Part shown: in pieces, positions 62,690-64,000 of the stretch
Layout: the number at the start of each line of letters is the position of its first letter
Position numbering within the stretch: the first letter of the stretch is position 1
Assembly: GCA_964523405.1 (NCBI GenBank)
Contig: CAZGAQ010000001.1
Location: 353,758-417,757 of the forward strand
From: CAZGAQ01 sp964523405
GTDB taxonomy: Bacteria; Planctomycetota; Phycisphaerae; UBA1845; Fen-1342
Length of the DNA stretch: 64,000 nt
Reading direction: 5' to 3'
Position numbers and translations under genes: made by a program
The notes under the pieces: generated by a model
Told to the model about the DNA's origin: nothing
The model's input: the letters and a program-made list of their open reading frames with translations, nothing else
Database searches by the model: none

Positions 62690-63595
62690 ATGAACACCAC
62701 CACCAGCAAAGACCGGCTACCGCTCGTGCGGATCGGCCAAGGAACAGGCCAGAAGGACCTTTATCCCGAGGACATCATGACCCAGAAGAACAGCATCGAC
62801 CTGCGTTTCTTGATCCGCGAGCCCGCGGATGTTTACCACGCGAAGGCCAAGGACTACTTGAGTGCCCACGCCCTGGCCGACTTTCGGCGCTGCCCGCTGC
62901 TGTACCGCAAGAAGCAGCTCGGCCTCATCCCCGATCACGACAGCACGTTCTATCTGATCGGCCGTGCGGCCCACACGCTCGTCCTGGAAGGCCGTGAGCG
63001 GTACGGCCGCGAGTTTGCCGTCGGCGGCCCGATCAATCCGAAAACTGGCCAGCCGTTCGGCTCCGCCACGAAGGCGTTCGCCGAGTGGGCGGCACAGCAA
63101 AGCAAGGCGGTACTCAGTGACGACCAGGCGGTTCTCGTGGAACAGATGGCAGCAGCGGTCAAGGGGCATGACCTCGCCCGCGAGCTGCTGGCCGACGGTA
63201 CCGCCGAGGGGGTGGTGCGCTGCGAGTACGAGGGTCACGCATGCCAGGCGCGGATCGACTGGATCAGCATCGACCCAGACCAGGGGATCGTGGACCTCAA
63301 GACTGCCGACACGATCGACAGCTTCGAGTTTTCGGCATCGGCGTTCGGCTACATGCACCAGCTCGCGTTCTATCGAGCGCTCATCGCGCGGGTTAGTGGC
63401 CGCGTCCTGCCCGTCCACATGATCGCCGTCGAGAAGCGCGAACCCTATCGCTGCGGCGTTTGGCGTATCAGCCCCGCCGTGCTCGATGCCGCCCAGAAGC
63501 AGAACGAAAGCGACCTTCAGCAACTGTCCCAGTGCCGGGCGACCGGCATCTGGCCAACACGATATGAGGCGTTGCGAACGATCGACCGCCTGTGA
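62690..63595 (+). CDS. RecE-like PD-(D/E)XK exonuclease
   Basis: This 301-residue protein resembles phage RecE/exodeoxyribonuclease VIII-type nucleases. LSAHALADFRRCPLLYRKK and YLIGRAAHTLVLEG are the N-terminal segments. QARIDWISID followed by GIVDLKTAD gives the D...D-x-K active-site pattern near residues 189-205. It probably degrades one DNA strand for single-strand annealing. GAGG precedes the ATG at 62690. Confidence 0.85.
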   Translation: MNTTTSKDRLPLVRIGQGTGQKDLYPEDIMTQKNSIDLRFLIREPADVYHAKAKDYLSAHALADFRRCPLLYRKKQLGLIPDHDSTFYLIGRAAHTLVLEGRERYGREFAVGGPINPKTGQPFGSATKAFAEWAAQQSKAVLSDDQAVLVEQMAAAVKGHDLARELLADGTAEGVVRCEYEGHACQARIDWISIDPDQGIVDLKTADTIDSFEFSASAFGYMHQLAFYRALIARVSGRVLPVHMIAVEKREPYRCGVWRISPAVLDAAQKQNESDLQQLSQCRATGIWPTRYEALRTIDRL

Positions 63596-63716
63596 GGTCG
63601 GGCCCGGGGCCGGGCGGCAAGACCGCAGCAATCTTCGCCGGGCGTCCGCTGTGGTCGGAACTGCCTGCACCGGCCCCGAGTCCGGATTCACGATCACGAA
63701 AAAGCAAGGAGGAACG

Positions 63717-64000
63717 ATGAGTCTCATGAATCAGATTCAACGAGGGAAGGCCGACATGCCGCGACGCGTGCTGGTGTACGGCACGCAAGGCATCGGCAAA
63801 TCGACATTCGGTTCAATGGCCGATCGCCCCGTCTTCATCCAGACGGAAGATGGACTCGGTGGCATCGACTGCGAGCGGTTTCCGCTGGCGACGAAGTACG
63901 GCGACGTACTGAACGCCTTGGCCGAGCTCTACTCCGAGTCCCACGAGTTCTGCACGGTGGTCCTCGACAGCCTCGACTGGCTCGAACGCCTGATCTGGGC
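63717..64000 (+). CDS. Phage-type P-loop ATPase (AAA_24-like), 5' part
   Basis: The first 94 codons encode a P-loop ATPase with Walker A YGTQGIGKST (about residues 25-34), FIQTEDGLGGID, and Walker B-like TVVLDSLDWLE. This is the PF13479-type protein commonly beside phage recombination nucleases. AAGGAGGAACG precedes the ATG at 63717. The gene continues beyond the window. Confidence 0.83.
   Translation, partial: MSLMNQIQRGKADMPRRVLVYGTQGIGKSTFGSMADRPVFIQTEDGLGGIDCERFPLATKYGDVLNALAELYSESHEFCTVVLDSLDWLERLIW

Larger units (their letters stand above)
60874..64000 (+). mobile_element. Integrated phage-like element (left part, runs off window)
   Basis: A tyrosine integrase lies just downstream of the tRNA-Gly gene and is followed by a DUF1580 protein, a RecE-like nuclease and a P-loop ATPase of phage type. 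All are on the plus strand. The second attachment copy (GGTTCGAATCCCATCGC) is not found in the window, so the right end lies beyond 64000. Confidence 0.8.

Overview
The window looks like about 64 kb of chromosome from a high-GC bacterium, most probably a member of the Planctomycetota and possibly near the Phycisphaerae. The evidence is: dockerin-like EF-hand tails on two exported proteins (23570-26056 and 42347-43216), an H-X9-DG-like pseudopilin (45763-46770), C-terminal zinc-ribbon membrane proteins of a common planctomycete type, and a DUF1580 protein (62340-62675), a family I associate with planctomycetes. Placement is inferred from family content only; no rRNA gene is present.

Layout. 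1-11.9 kb: the 5' part of glutamate dehydrogenase (minus strand), two consecutive PEP/pyruvate-binding ATP-grasp proteins (the second also has a GAF-like N-terminus and a nucleotidyltransferase C-terminus), a phytanoyl-CoA dioxygenase-like protein, a rhomboid protease, a tandem pair of GT4 glycosyltransferases and an FkbM-type methyltransferase. 12-18.2 kb: MFS transporter, QueG, a lipoprotein hydrolase whose end overlaps the convergent rsmA (ksgA), and an Eis-like acetyltransferase. 18.4-23.3 kb: a three-gene cluster of a PilT-like ATPase, a membrane-anchored PilB/GspE homologue with a degenerate Walker A motif, and a CvpA-like membrane protein. 23.5-34.1 kb: exported subtilase, Mrp, class V aminotransferase, HslU, BatD-BatE and small proteins.

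34.2-42.3 kb: a minus-strand histidine operon, hisG-hisC-hisB-hisH-hisF-hisA/I/E-hisD, followed by an SLC13-type permease. It contains a single-chain HisA-HisI-HisE fusion. It is preceded by a clear promoter, a 21-residue leader peptide with seven histidines and mutually exclusive antiterminator and terminator hairpins, i.e. a complete transcription attenuator. The leader ATG lies 8 nt from the -10 box, so its transcript is probably leaderless. No histidinol-phosphate phosphatase gene is in the operon.

42.3-58.2 kb: an exported dockerin-tail protein, EF-G, a pseudopilin with a small zinc-ribbon partner, an ACT-domain protein, a SnoaL-like protein surrounded by copies of a short repeat with inverted ends, an alcohol dehydrogenase, a PQQ-repeat protein, an AraC pseudogene, a 949-residue exported protein and a lipoprotein glycoside hydrolase. 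58.4-64 kb: a 2.4 kb segment bounded by a tRNA-Gly 5' fragment and an intact tRNA-Gly(CCC), then the start of an integrated element with tyrosine integrase, DUF1580 protein, RecE-like nuclease and a phage-type P-loop ATPase. The element runs off the window.

Start codons were chosen from Shine-Dalgarno matches and homology where possible, and alternatives are noted. No database search was run.
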